Of a stretch of DNA of 64,000 nucleotides, positions 10,901 through 20,174 are shown piece by piece. The number at the start of each line of letters is the position of its first letter. Position 1 is the stretch's first letter. The notes under the pieces were generated by a model. That model saw only the letters and a program-made list of their open reading frames with translations. It was not told the DNA's origin and searched no databases. Source of the DNA: Auriscalpium vulgare. Its lineage: Eukaryota; Basidiomycota; Agaricomycetes; Russulales; Auriscalpiaceae. The position numbers and the translations under genes were made by a program. The stretch is from the NCBI GenBank assembly GCA_019915015.1, contig JAHBBC010000004.1:2232001-2296000 (forward strand), read 5' to 3'.

Positions 10901-11045
10901 CCGTCAATATTGAGGTGCGTGTGCCCTGCTCGCCCCTCCGTCGTTGCTCACCATCTCACTGTCCGTGGCAGTACCTACTCAAAGAGGTCGGCCTCTCAGA
11001 CATAGTACCGGCCTGGCATAGGCGGCGGCACTCGGCAGCAGCCAG
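10901..11045 (+). pseudogene. Relic of the 3' end of the LEA_2 gene
   Basis: Corresponds to the end of exon 6, intron 6 and exon 7 of the LEA_2 gene at 3929-4083. It has ATATTGAG followed by a GTGCGTG donor, a CAG before TACCTACTCAAAGAGG, and a degraded tail. Frame and stop are damaged. It sits directly behind F-box/LRR copy 1. A weaker relic of the same 3' flank follows copy 2 (about 15930-16035 on the minus strand), so the capture predates duplication of the F-box/LRR module. Confidence 0.7.
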
Positions 11046-12391
11046 ATTCACCCCGTATGTAGCGAGATACATGTATACCCCAGAGATCGGCCCAGGAGAA
11101 CTGGAGTCGACCGTAAATTGATTTGCCTCTTCGCGCTATACTCGGCCTCATCTCACAAATAATGCCCTTTGTTAGCACGGGAGCAGCACCCCTCTTCATA
11201 TCGGACGGATCTGGTGAAGGGGCCGGTCAGTTATATGCGGGTACACGCCATGTGGACGTCGTGCTGCGGCGTTCTCACAGTACCCACCCCGTCGTCACTG
11301 TTGATATAAAGCTGGTCACCAGTCTACCGCGGCGTAGGCGGCTGGGCGTCGTTGCCGTGGTCGAGCGCGTCACTGTCCAGGCTTGAGGATGTCTCGGGCC
11401 CGGCTCAGAGTGCCAACTAGTGGCACTGCTGTCTTGAGCTCCCTGGCAGTTGGCGACATCCTCGGACCTCTAGTCCGAGTTAGCCCTTTGGCTCTGGCCC
11501 ATCCGCATTCTCTGACGTGACCTCGCTCAACCAGGGCCATCTAAGCCACACCACTCTGCGTTCTCAAGATTCGCAGCACTCGCATCTATGTCTATTGTGC
11601 TTTTTCGCCGTCAGTCGGAGGGCTCGACACACATGATGCGAGGCTGACGCGCTGACGTCTGGTGACGGTGGTGAAATTTTGCACTCGCTGGGCATCATCT
11701 ACTTTTGTTATGTGATCACATTCCGTCGCATTGACGGCTGACAAATTCTCCAAATAACTGTCAGGGACCCCATCGCCGAGTCGGGCCTGGGACCATACCC
11801 GCCCGACATCGAAGAAACGCTCACGCAGGAAGCCCACCAGTCGACGGCACATTCCCCGACTCTGTCAGATTTTGCAGGGCCCTTTATCTATGCTATCCCG
11901 AGGGTGGGTATCTTCTAGGACCAGAATCGCCTTTTCCCACTTGCCGGAACATGATCTCCTCTGAACCACAGGAACGCGCTAGGCTCGGTCAGTACACCGT
12001 TGTGATTTCATTCTGATGGCGGCGCAGCGTGCCGACGGCCTTCCCCCGACTTCCTCGACATACGAGCATCTCTTCTTATTAACATGAAAAACAATAGATT
12101 TCTCCTGTAACTGCAGCGAACTCCGAGGCACGCATCTTCGACTCCGACTTTTTGTGGCGGCTTGCACCTTGGCTATTGTGACGCATGTTCCGGCGATATT
12201 TCTCCCGGGTATGGATTTGTTTCGAGAATTTTACCTGTCAAGCTGGGCCGTAGTGAGCTTGACATATGACCCTCGCCGACAGAGATTGGGCCGGCTCTCG
12301 CTCCACGTCGGAGCTGCAAGTTCCTACCGACCCGGACTACAGAATGATGTGCCACCACGGCTAGTGACGAGTTAAAAGACAGGAGGTCAGA
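11046..12391. other. Intergenic, no gene recognised
   Basis: Only short frames without conserved motifs are present. An 86-codon minus frame at 11592-11852 has no recognisable feature. I see no tRNA, tandem repeat or inverted repeat of note. The final 200 bp probably include the promoter of the zinc-finger gene. Confidence 0.4.
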
Positions 12392-13293
12392 ATGTTGTGC
12401 TATCTCACGTCCAATATGTCCTTGACGCACGATATAGTTCAAGACGCCACGAATCTGCCTTCGAAGCAAGTCAGGGCGAGTCCCTTCGGTCTGGTGTCTC
12501 TCGAAGACGCGCAGAATGTCCAGCAGATCGTTGAAAAGGAATATCTAGGACCTGTTCAAGCATTCCTCGACGCCCACCGGGCAGAAGCCAAGGGGTGAGC
12601 ACCAGTTAACAGTCATTGACCGACGGACGAGCCGTTGATGGGGCACAAAGGATGATCAGCAGTATCGAGGATATCACTAGCACAGATGGACCGCCTCCGG
12701 CAGCACACATCTGCCCCGTCTGCCGCACATCGTACGCTTTGCGTGCCTCGCTTACCCGGCACGTACCGCTGTGCCAGACCTGGATGCTTGCCGCCCCTGC
12801 CGCCCCCGCCGCAGGCAAACAGCGCTACGCGTGTCCTACCTGTGCCAAGGCCTACACGCGGCCGTCGCGCCTCGTGCAGCACGTCGCTAACGGAAAGTGT
12901 CCGACAGGAGAAAGCCACAGCGAGGGGTACGAATGCCTCGCATGCGGGCGGTACTACCGGCACCGCAAGTCGCTGTATAAGCATCAGCGTCAATCGGGGT
13001 GCGAGGTGTGGATGCCGAAGGACGGAAGGAAGGAGCGAGGAAGCGTGGGTGCGCGGCAGGGGTGTTTCAAGATCGGCCAGCCGAGGACCAGGCTGGGGGC
13101 TGACATTGAGCGGGATGCGGTGGAGGATGAAGGGGAGGAGAAGGGCGTCGTACAAACCGCGGGGAGCAGTGCGCAAAACGGAGCACGACGCGGAATAGAG
13201 AATGAGCGAGCTGAGACTGGCAGGCAGCGGGGGTCGAGGCGAGCGACGAGGAGGCGGCTGAGCACAGCTACGTGCTGCTACGTTCGGTACTGA
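12392..13293 (+). CDS. C2HC-type zinc-finger protein, three fingers
   Basis: Exons 12392-12594 and 12660-13293 give 278 aa. The 65-nt intron (GTGAGC...CAG) joins HRAEAKG to SIEDITSTDGPP in phase. Three closely spaced fingers follow: CPVC...H...C, CPTC...H...C and CLAC...H...C. Each is C-x2-C-x12-H-x3/5-C, so the last ligand is Cys rather than His. The C-terminal 100 residues are basic/acidic and low complexity. A nucleic-acid-binding regulator is the usual role of such proteins, but the target is unknown. An alternative start at 12416 (MSLTHD) is equally plausible. It lies in the spacer of inverted repeat 2. Confidence 0.65.
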
Positions 13294-13793
13294 CATGCGC
13301 CACCGGCTTCAAGTCGTGATTCCTAGCACCGCAGACAATAACAGCCTGTGCTTCTGGCTTGTCGGTGGCTTGTTCTGTCAGGTCAGAAGACAATAAGCCG
13401 TTGCTGCGCGAGGGATGGCCGCGTCGGGACGAGAACCCGCGATACAACAGTAAAGCATCCCGGTGGCTGTTCTCCATGATGCGCCTCCGATACCGGATTA
13501 TCCTTGTTTGATTGATACTTCAAGTGACCGGAAGTCTACATAACCCAAAGGACCAAGTGCCTTGTGAGAGAACGCGGCGCGGCGCGGTTGGGCCGAAAAG
13601 CTGCTGCTGTGCCGGCAGCGCGATGTGCACCACTCGAAGAAATTTTGGTGAGGTTACTCCCGGCCGGACGCTAAAGGGGTCAGCGCGGTGGTTGTGGCAA
13701 ATAACTGCAGCTCGAGGTGGTCGCGCACAGAAAAAGAAAATAGTTGTGAGTACGCGCATACACGCGGGGATATACATGGTATCGCGCCGTCGT
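13294..13793. other. Intergenic between convergent genes
   Basis: Presumed 3' UTRs of the zinc-finger and sulfur-transporter genes. I see no gene or repeat. Confidence 0.4.
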
Positions 13794-14926
13794 CTACGAC
13801 CCGGCCAGCCGCCCCCCGAAGACGAACGCGGCAAGCCACGCGGCGAGCGGTGCGGCGCCCTGGCCCGCGGCCAGGGCCTGCCCGAAATTGACGAGGGCGG
13901 GGCCCGCTGTGCGCGCGGCGGGTCAGCCAGGGGCGCGGGCGAGACATGGCGAGCGCGGGACTCACGGCATATGCCCTCGACGCCCCAGCCGACGCCGAAG
14001 AGCGCGGCGCCGGCGAGCAGGCGCGCGTCGACCTTTCCGGCGGGGGCGATGCGGGCGGCGCTGGCACGGTAGAGGGCGGCGGCGAGGGGGATGGCGCCGG
14101 CGGCGAGGAAGGCGAGGGACGGGTCGAAGGCGGGGTGGGCGGGGAGCGCGAGGAAGGCGAGGACGCGGTGCGGGTCGACGAGGTTGGAGAGGCGCAGGGC
14201 GAGCGCGAAGGCGAGCGCGGTGAAGAGCGCGGTGAGCGGTGCGAGGCGCGGCAGGGCGGCGGCGGCGAGGACGGCAAGCAGGGAGCCCGCAAAGAAGACA
14301 GGGCCGTGTGCGCCGAGGGTGGCATCCGGCGGTGCGACGGGAGGGAGTGCGCCGGCGTGCAGGACGCGCGTGGTGAAGACACCGGTGGTGCAAAACACGG
14401 CCGTCGCGGCTATTGAGCTGTGCAGGGCGAAAAGGTGAGTAATGCGGACGCGATGGACGTATATGCTCACCGTGGGGAGAGGCGCGCGACGCCAGCGAGC
14501 ATGTGTCTGCATGGGTCATCAGCATACGGTGCGTGCGTGATCGACAAACACATGCTTGCCCCGAGGTGCACCCATTGCCGAGCTGCACGCGGGCGCGGTC
14601 AGCACAAAGTGTGCACACGCGTGTGGGACACGCACCTTCGTTCCGAGACCTACGAGCAACCCAGAGGCGAGAATGGGGGCAAGCGCGGCGTCGACGATGC
14701 GCGGGCCGTCGTGTTCGATGGCGCCAACGATGACACCTCCGAGCACGAGCCCCGCGACGGCTGCGGCGGGGGCGGGTGCACCGCGAGCCGCGCGATGGAG
14801 GAAGCCCGAGATGCCGAAGACACCGCCGTTGAGAACGAGGAAGGCGTGGACGGGGAGAGCGAGGCCGACGCCGCCGAGGAACGACTGGAGCGGGGTGGGC
14901 GCGAGGGCGTCGAGGACGTGGTGCAT
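13794..14926 (-). CDS. YeeE/YedE-type sulfur (thiosulfate) transporter
   Basis: Five exons (complement 14636-14926, 14560-14582, 14471-14506, 13966-14417, 13794-13906) give 304 aa in frame. The small exons rebuild the signature GNGCTSGHMLAGVARLSPRS, the conserved Cys-containing half-helix motif of the YeeE family. The last exon completes GICPGPALVNFG, the second Cys motif. About eight hydrophobic segments span the protein. Bacterial YeeE imports thiosulfate through such cysteines; plasma-membrane uptake of reduced sulfur here is inferred. The intron 14507-14559 begins GCAAGC, a GC-AG intron, and no GT donor restores the motif. The gene is very GC-rich and produces long antisense frames that I disregard. 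It lies in the spacer of inverted repeat 2. Confidence 0.85.
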
Positions 14927-16049
14927 GGGCGGGAGAGGGAAGGGGGCAACAGGCGGCCGCAGCGTCGGGGATGCATCTGGGGATTTTATCGCTATGCTAG
15001 AGGCGTGAAGCAAGCCGGGCGGCGTACTAAGCCTCGACATGTCTCCACGTGACTGGATCGTCTCTGTCTCAGCCGAGTCAGCCCACGCCACGTCCAAGTC
15101 ATGTCCGCCACATCTTGTCCCAACCATCCTAGCAAACGATTCACCGCCGCCGTGCAGGTGTAGCCTGGCCGTACACACAAATCGTTCGTAGCAGCCCCCA
15201 CCGGCGGCTCTCCATGCTTTAAGGGCGCTGCGGGGACGGCACGAGGGTGCACACACGCACGCCAACCCACGCCCGCTCTCGACAGCGAAGACAGCTCCTT
15301 GACATCGCTCGGAAGCCACGAGGCCAATATCACTTGTTTGCGCGGTCTGCGTGGCACCCCGTCATGTCTGCAACGCGCCTGCTGGCATCCCAGCGATCGT
15401 CGTTGCCAGCCTGCCACCGGGCGGACCGCCCACCCGCAACACCTGCCGTGTGCACGACCAGGTGTACGTTTGCCTGTGCGTATAATTATCGTGCAGGCAG
15501 TGTCACAAATCAAAGAAGCAGGCCCGAGTCGTTCTGATGTTCTCGACGCGCTCTATCTATACACACGCCTCCACAAGTCTCACAGAATAACGGCTCCGGT
15601 GCGCGGATGTATGTCATGACATATCATGTATCGGTGCCTGTGCGGCACAAGAAGAAGGCGGCAGTGCGACATGTCGGCGAACTCAATGTTTATTCGCGAG
15701 ACAGTACTTGCGCCATTCGCTTTCTGACCAGTCCACCTAGATATATGTCTTTTTATGTACAGCGCAGCCTACGTAGCGCGGACCCCCGCCCTCCTCCTTA
15801 TCGGGACCCCCTGGCGGGTTGATATCACACAATGCATCAAGACAGAACGCATGAACTGGTTATTTGAAGAAGGATACCCCGACTCATAGATCGAAGATCG
15901 GAATTTGTATCACTAGATTACAATCAAGACGCGTGCCGAGGTACAGAGTGAAATGAAAATGTGCTCGAATCGAGCCAATCTCTACATCGAAGCAGTGGTG
16001 GGGAGGGTGTACCTCAATATCTACTGCTTGAACCACCAGCGCAACAGTC
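14927..16049. other. Intergenic; LEA_2 3'-flank relic near its right end
   Basis: No gene recognised from 14927 to about 15900. The reverse complement of about 15930-16035 (ATATTGAGGT, then GTAGAGATTGGCTCGATTCG) resembles the last donor and 3' flank of the LEA_2 gene (3934-3945 and 4108-4150). It sits just beyond the stop of F-box/LRR copy 2. Confidence 0.4.
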
Positions 16050-17607
16050 TCACACGAGCCGACTTTGCCTCCGCGGACACATGATCCCCTGGTATCCAGC
16101 AGCCAGCGGCTCGCGGTTCTGCATCGGCCATCCTCGCACGTCTAGCACGGGCCCCCGTACGCCGTGATCGGCGTTCGCCTGGCTGATGCTCGTGCCGAGA
16201 GAAAACGGCCAAGTAGTGTCGAACAGCCCGCCAGCCGTGCCACTAGAGACGCCCGGCTCCTCGAGGTGTTGCGGCACGTAGAGTTGAATGGGAGCTGCCG
16301 CTGGGGCAGGGGGCCGCGGATGGCCCACGCACGACGCGTTCTTGAGAAACGAGAGGGCCCCGACGATATGCCAGGCGCACATCCAGCAGGCCTCCCACAC
16401 CCCGGGCAGATGAGGCGGCATCGGCAGTGCGACCTCGATGACAAACATGCTCGGCAGCGTCGTGGCGCCCGAGGGCGAGGCCGGCGCGGTAGCGACGACG
16501 AGGAACCTGTCCGGGCGCGCAGGGTCGGACGCCGCCTCCCAGCGGCGGTACGTCTCCCCGGGCCTGAGAGGTGCGGCGAGCCACAGCTCCAGCGCGTGCA
16601 AGAGCAGAGGAGAGTTCGGCTCCGTTGTGTGGATCCTCACGGCCGCCATTCTGCAGGGCATGCGGAGAAACCAGAGGAAGGCGGCGATCCGGCTCTCGCT
16701 GTCGGAGAGCGTCAAGTCGTTCAGGCTTGGCAGGCAAATGGTGCGTGGCGCTGCTCCCCGGGGGGGAAGGCTGTCGCGCAGTCGGAGCGTCCGCAGCCCA
16801 GGGATATGCGCGAGCGTGTCCGCGATCTGCTCGAAGTCGTCCCACACGCGGCACGCCTCGAGGTCGAGAACGGTGAGCCCGCTGCGAAAGAACATCGACA
16901 GGGGGGAGATGACGAGCCCACTAAAGCGGATCTCCTGCAGGGCGGGGATGCCGCCGTGCGCGACGCGCAAATCGCGCAGCGGGAGGCGGGTGCCACGCTC
17001 CACGACGAGCTCGCGCAGCTGCGGCGCGGGATGCCACAGCAGCGCGTCCTGGAGCTGCGCGGCCCACTCGCTGTGTTTCGTATCGACCTGCAAGCGGCGG
17101 AAGCGCGATATCTCGGCGACCGCGAGCTGGAAGGCGCGCGTGCGGGCGCCGTGCTCCCACTGCACGTCGATCGGCAGCGGGCGCGACATCTCGAGGGCGA
17201 TGGTCGTCCACGTGAGGCTTCCCAGTGCGATGGTAGTCCAGAGCGGCTTGTGGAGGAACGCGACGTAGCGCCAGGGGCGGCAGACTTGCGTGAGCGCAGT
17301 GCAGCTCGGCGCGGCGCCCGCGCGCGGGGGTGTGCTGCCGACCTCGTCATGCAGATGGGAGAATATCTTTTGAAGGAGTTGGACGGATATCCACGAGATG
17401 GGCGACGTGGGCGGGGTGTAGTAAGGTAGATCGGCGCGTTGCATGGCGGCGATGTCGCGGTAGAGTTGGGTCATTTGGTGCACCTCTTCGCTGCGACGGA
17501 AACCGTCGGTGATCGCGTAGGCCCTTGGGTTAGATGCTGACAGTCGTAGGTTAGTACATAGTTTTAGAAAAAGAATGACAAGATTCACCCGAGTACGAGA
17601 CCGTCAT
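16050..17607 (-). CDS. F-box/LRR-like protein, copy 2
   Basis: Exons complement(17589-17607, 17536-16050) give 501 aa. It is the close paralogue of the gene at 9266-10877, with the same 19-nt first exon (MTVSYS), the same F-box-like region (ALTQVCRPWRYVAFLHKPLW) and the same irregular LRRs. Differences cluster after residue 370. An insertion near SGATTLPSMFVIEVALPMPP replaces the matching stretch of copy 1, and the C-terminus is shorter (YQGIMCPRRQSRLV). Divergent from family R copy D, 465 bp apart. An SCF-adaptor role is inferred. Confidence 0.8.
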
Positions 17608-17934
17608 GATGCTTGTTACCGGGGGATGCGCTGGGAAGTAGGTAAGGGGTGCGCACACGCTTTTATGTGCCCAGAGCTACTCCGGATAACAAGGGGAGCT
17701 GAAAACAATGAAAACACAAGCCGGCGGAAGTGGCAACAATGGCAAAGACCATGGCCAAGATGTGTGGCCGTCATTTTTGCAGACGGAGCGCGGCGCAAAG
17801 AAACTAGCGGAGCTTGGAGGTGAGAGGAAATTCCTGTGAAAGTGACATAGCATTCGCTGTCGTAAAGCCTCTGGACTCTGGGTCCTCATCCTTGAGGTGA
17901 CGCCACTGGGGGGACGTCGCCGTGCGACGCTGGC

Positions 17935-17982
17935 GTTGTTGTGGTGTGTTGAATTCGCTCTTGGTCAACACAGACAAACAAC
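17935..17982. promoter_or_regulatory. Imperfect-palindrome element, copy 4 of 7
   Basis: Starts GTTGTTGTGGTGTGTTGAA and ends ACAGACAAACAAC. It lies 90 bp upstream of the first exon of intact family R copy D. A 4-bp shortening in the centre (GAATTCGC) preserves the arms. Confidence 0.6.
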
Positions 17983-18071
17983 GTTTGAGCCATCCAGCAC
18001 GTGCAGCGTGGACGACTCCCGGTCCGCAACTCGAACTACATTTGATTGAGCAAAGAACTCCGCCATAATCC

Positions 18072-19231
18072 ATGCTTTTCAGGTGATGTCAACTTTTGTG
18101 TTGTATCATCTCTGTGTTCTCTTTTGCTGTCATTGCTAAACATGTCTTGCTGGTTGCACAGATATGGCACGACCCTACGCTGGCCCGCAACTGTAACGAC
18201 CACTTCCTTGGTTTCTCCCCGCCCGTGTTGCCGACGAAGATTCTCCATGACAAGCACTGTCCTCGATAGGCTCCCCAGGCAGGCCACAGCTCATTTTCAT
18301 ACACTCGACCCCTCCAAGCTCCGACCCTCGGACTACAACGAAGTCTCCAGACGCGCTCGCCTCGCATATACGGCGTGCGTCACGGAGAACCAGAAGAATC
18401 GTTCTTACGCCGGATTATCCTACTCGAAGTTCATGTATGAGCCTGTCCGATTCCCAGCGGACACTCGCGGCTTCCTCTACTTCCACGCACCGTCGCGCGA
18501 GGTGCGCTTCCGCCTCGCCAGCCCAGACCCCCATCGTTTCGCTGAGGGCACAGACCTCGCACGCCCTGACGGCGCGCCATGGTGCGTCAATCATACAGCA
18601 CTCGCCAAGCTAGAGTGCACCGCAGGCATGCGCGCGATGCTCCTGCAAGACGGGCTCATCACGGAGGCGCAATTAGCGTCGTGGGCCCGGGAGTCGCGGA
18701 TCGGGAGCCGCGTCCACCAGCCTCGCCGGGTGACGCGGCTTAGCGAGCAGTTCCAGGTGGACTTGACTTCGAAGGCTATCAGTGTGGCGATGGGTCGACC
18801 TGAGCAACTGAGTTTTGTGCAAATCAGGAATCCATTCACGTGGGGCCAGCGCCCACACTTTCTCGGTGCGCGGTGATTATTCGCTTCCATATCCGCAAGC
18901 GGGACTGATATGTCTGGTAGGCCAGGCTCTGGTTGCCTTAGAGCGCTCACCACTCCCTAAGCATAGCGGCAAACGCTTTGTCGTTATGCGCGTGCACAAG
19001 CTGCTTGAGGGCCCCCTACCTCATCCGATTAACGGGGATGCGTCTGCGGGACCCGGTCCGTTATGGCCGAGGGAAGGAGAGCTGGTCTCAAAGCGCGGGC
19101 GCAAGGGGCGTCCTAAAGCATGGTGTTATCATCTAGACAAGCAGTCGCAGCACACTAGCCGGGCGATGCATGCCTTACGTGAAATTTGGGACCGCGACGA
19201 CGTCAGCAAGCCCTTTGGCGTGGACAGCTGA
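18072..19231 (+). CDS. Family R protein, copy D (best intact copy)
   Basis: Exons 18072-18082, 18162-18865 and 18921-19231 give 341 aa, all in phase. The 11-nt first exon (ATGCTTTTCAG) and its GTGATG donor are shared with copy C. The acceptor TTGCACAG follows a TGCTAAACA-like branch site conserved in copies A-D. The N-terminus (MLFRYGTTLRWPATV, then SPRPCCRRRFSM) is basic, hydroxylated and almost free of acidic residues, which fits a mitochondrial presequence (inference). The core is LDPSKLRPSDYNEVSRRAR, RGFLYFHAPSREVRFRLASP, AGMRAMLLQDG and, after the last intron, GQALVALERSPLPKHSGKRF. No known fold recognised. Use this copy as the family reference. Confidence 0.7.
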
Positions 19232-20028
19232 TCTGGTCAATCCTGGCTCCTGGTACAGGCGGTCACGGATGGTGCTGACGCTGTACCAGTCGTTCGAATG
19301 TTTCCATCCTCTAAGGAAATCTTGGGAGAGCGTGGCAAGGGCATGTGTTGATCTACGGTCTGGCCAACGTAAGGAGGCCTTCGTCCAAGAGTTTTGTTAA
19401 TCGACTGACAAGCTGTGGCCAGTACTTCTCTATGTACCGACACCATAGCTCTATGTGTTTTCCAACGATGCCTACTGCCTTGTATCAGCAACTCGTGGAA
19501 CGACCAGTGTTCTGCCCCTTGGGCGCCATCGCAATCGCAGTATGTGGGTATCCGTCCTCCGACGAGATCCGCCTTGTCTCCGAAGCCATATTTACTCTGT
19601 CCTGCACTGCATGAAAGCATGTGGGTGCCGCATAGACTGCAGTCGGTGTATTTAATTTGGTGGTGATTGTCGCAGAATTTGCAGTCGCAGCAGATGGCCG
19701 TAGCTTCTCGCCGATGCTACCATCGATCATCATCCAACCCCACGCTCGTAGGGCCATGTCCTCGACGAACATACCTCTCTTGTGGAGCCCTCTCCGTGTA
19801 CCACCGTGCACATGCCAAGCTTCATGCGACGCGTCTTGCATGTTGTGCGATGAATTTCCTCATAAAAGTCGTGGTGCCGGTCAAATAGCACACGTGTGAG
19901 AGAGAGCGACTCCATTTTGAAGTGAGCGCGCCTTGAAGTGAAGCGGGATCATGATACCGAGCCAAATATCAGAGGGAAGGAGGAGGCCTGTTAAGCCGTA
20001 GCGCTTGGCAACGCTCGAGATGATGGGC
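19232..20028. other. Degenerate 3' flank of family R copy D
   Basis: 19232-19640 is similar to 1659-2000 downstream of copy A. 19640-20028 holds nothing I recognise. Its end (19990-20028) is the promoter side of the next palindromic element. Confidence 0.4.
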
Positions 20029-20086
20029 GTTGTTGTGGTCTGTTGAAATCCAAAGCTCTTGGTCAATTAAATACGAGTCCGACAAC
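20029..20086. promoter_or_regulatory. Imperfect-palindrome element, copy 5 of 7
   Basis: The left half (GTTGTTGTGGTCTGTTGAAA) is well kept; the right half is diverged after TTGGTCAA. It lies 89 bp upstream of the first exon of family R copy EF. Confidence 0.5.
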
Positions 20087-20174
20087 GTCTGAGCAGGCAC
20101 GTGCGAACACATCGACAACGTAAGGGCACTGTCAGGGGCCCGATGTGCCTACGCACTGGCAGCTACCGTCTTTC

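Larger units (their letters stand above)
7599..10915. repeat. Left arm of inverted repeat 2
   Basis: Holds family R copy C (-), the palindromic element and F-box/LRR gene 1 (+). The same content appears in reverse complement at about 16015-19289 (F-box/LRR gene 2 on -, family R copy D on +). The divergent promoter region is also shared: CCCCCGGTAACAAGCATCAT before the F-box/LRR start matches its mirror at 17607-17626. Endpoints are by eye, uncertain by tens of bases. Confidence 0.8.
16015..19289. repeat. Right arm of inverted repeat 2
   Basis: Reverse-complement counterpart of about 7599-10915. Here family R copy D is intact, whereas its mirror copy C is a pseudogene. The F-box/LRR genes in both arms remain open. 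Confidence 0.8.

Noticed and set aside
13888..14416. Plus-strand Arg/Gly/Glu-rich frames opposite the sulfur transporter
   Set aside because: Low-complexity antisense of a GC-rich membrane gene; the sense strand gives a motif-complete protein.
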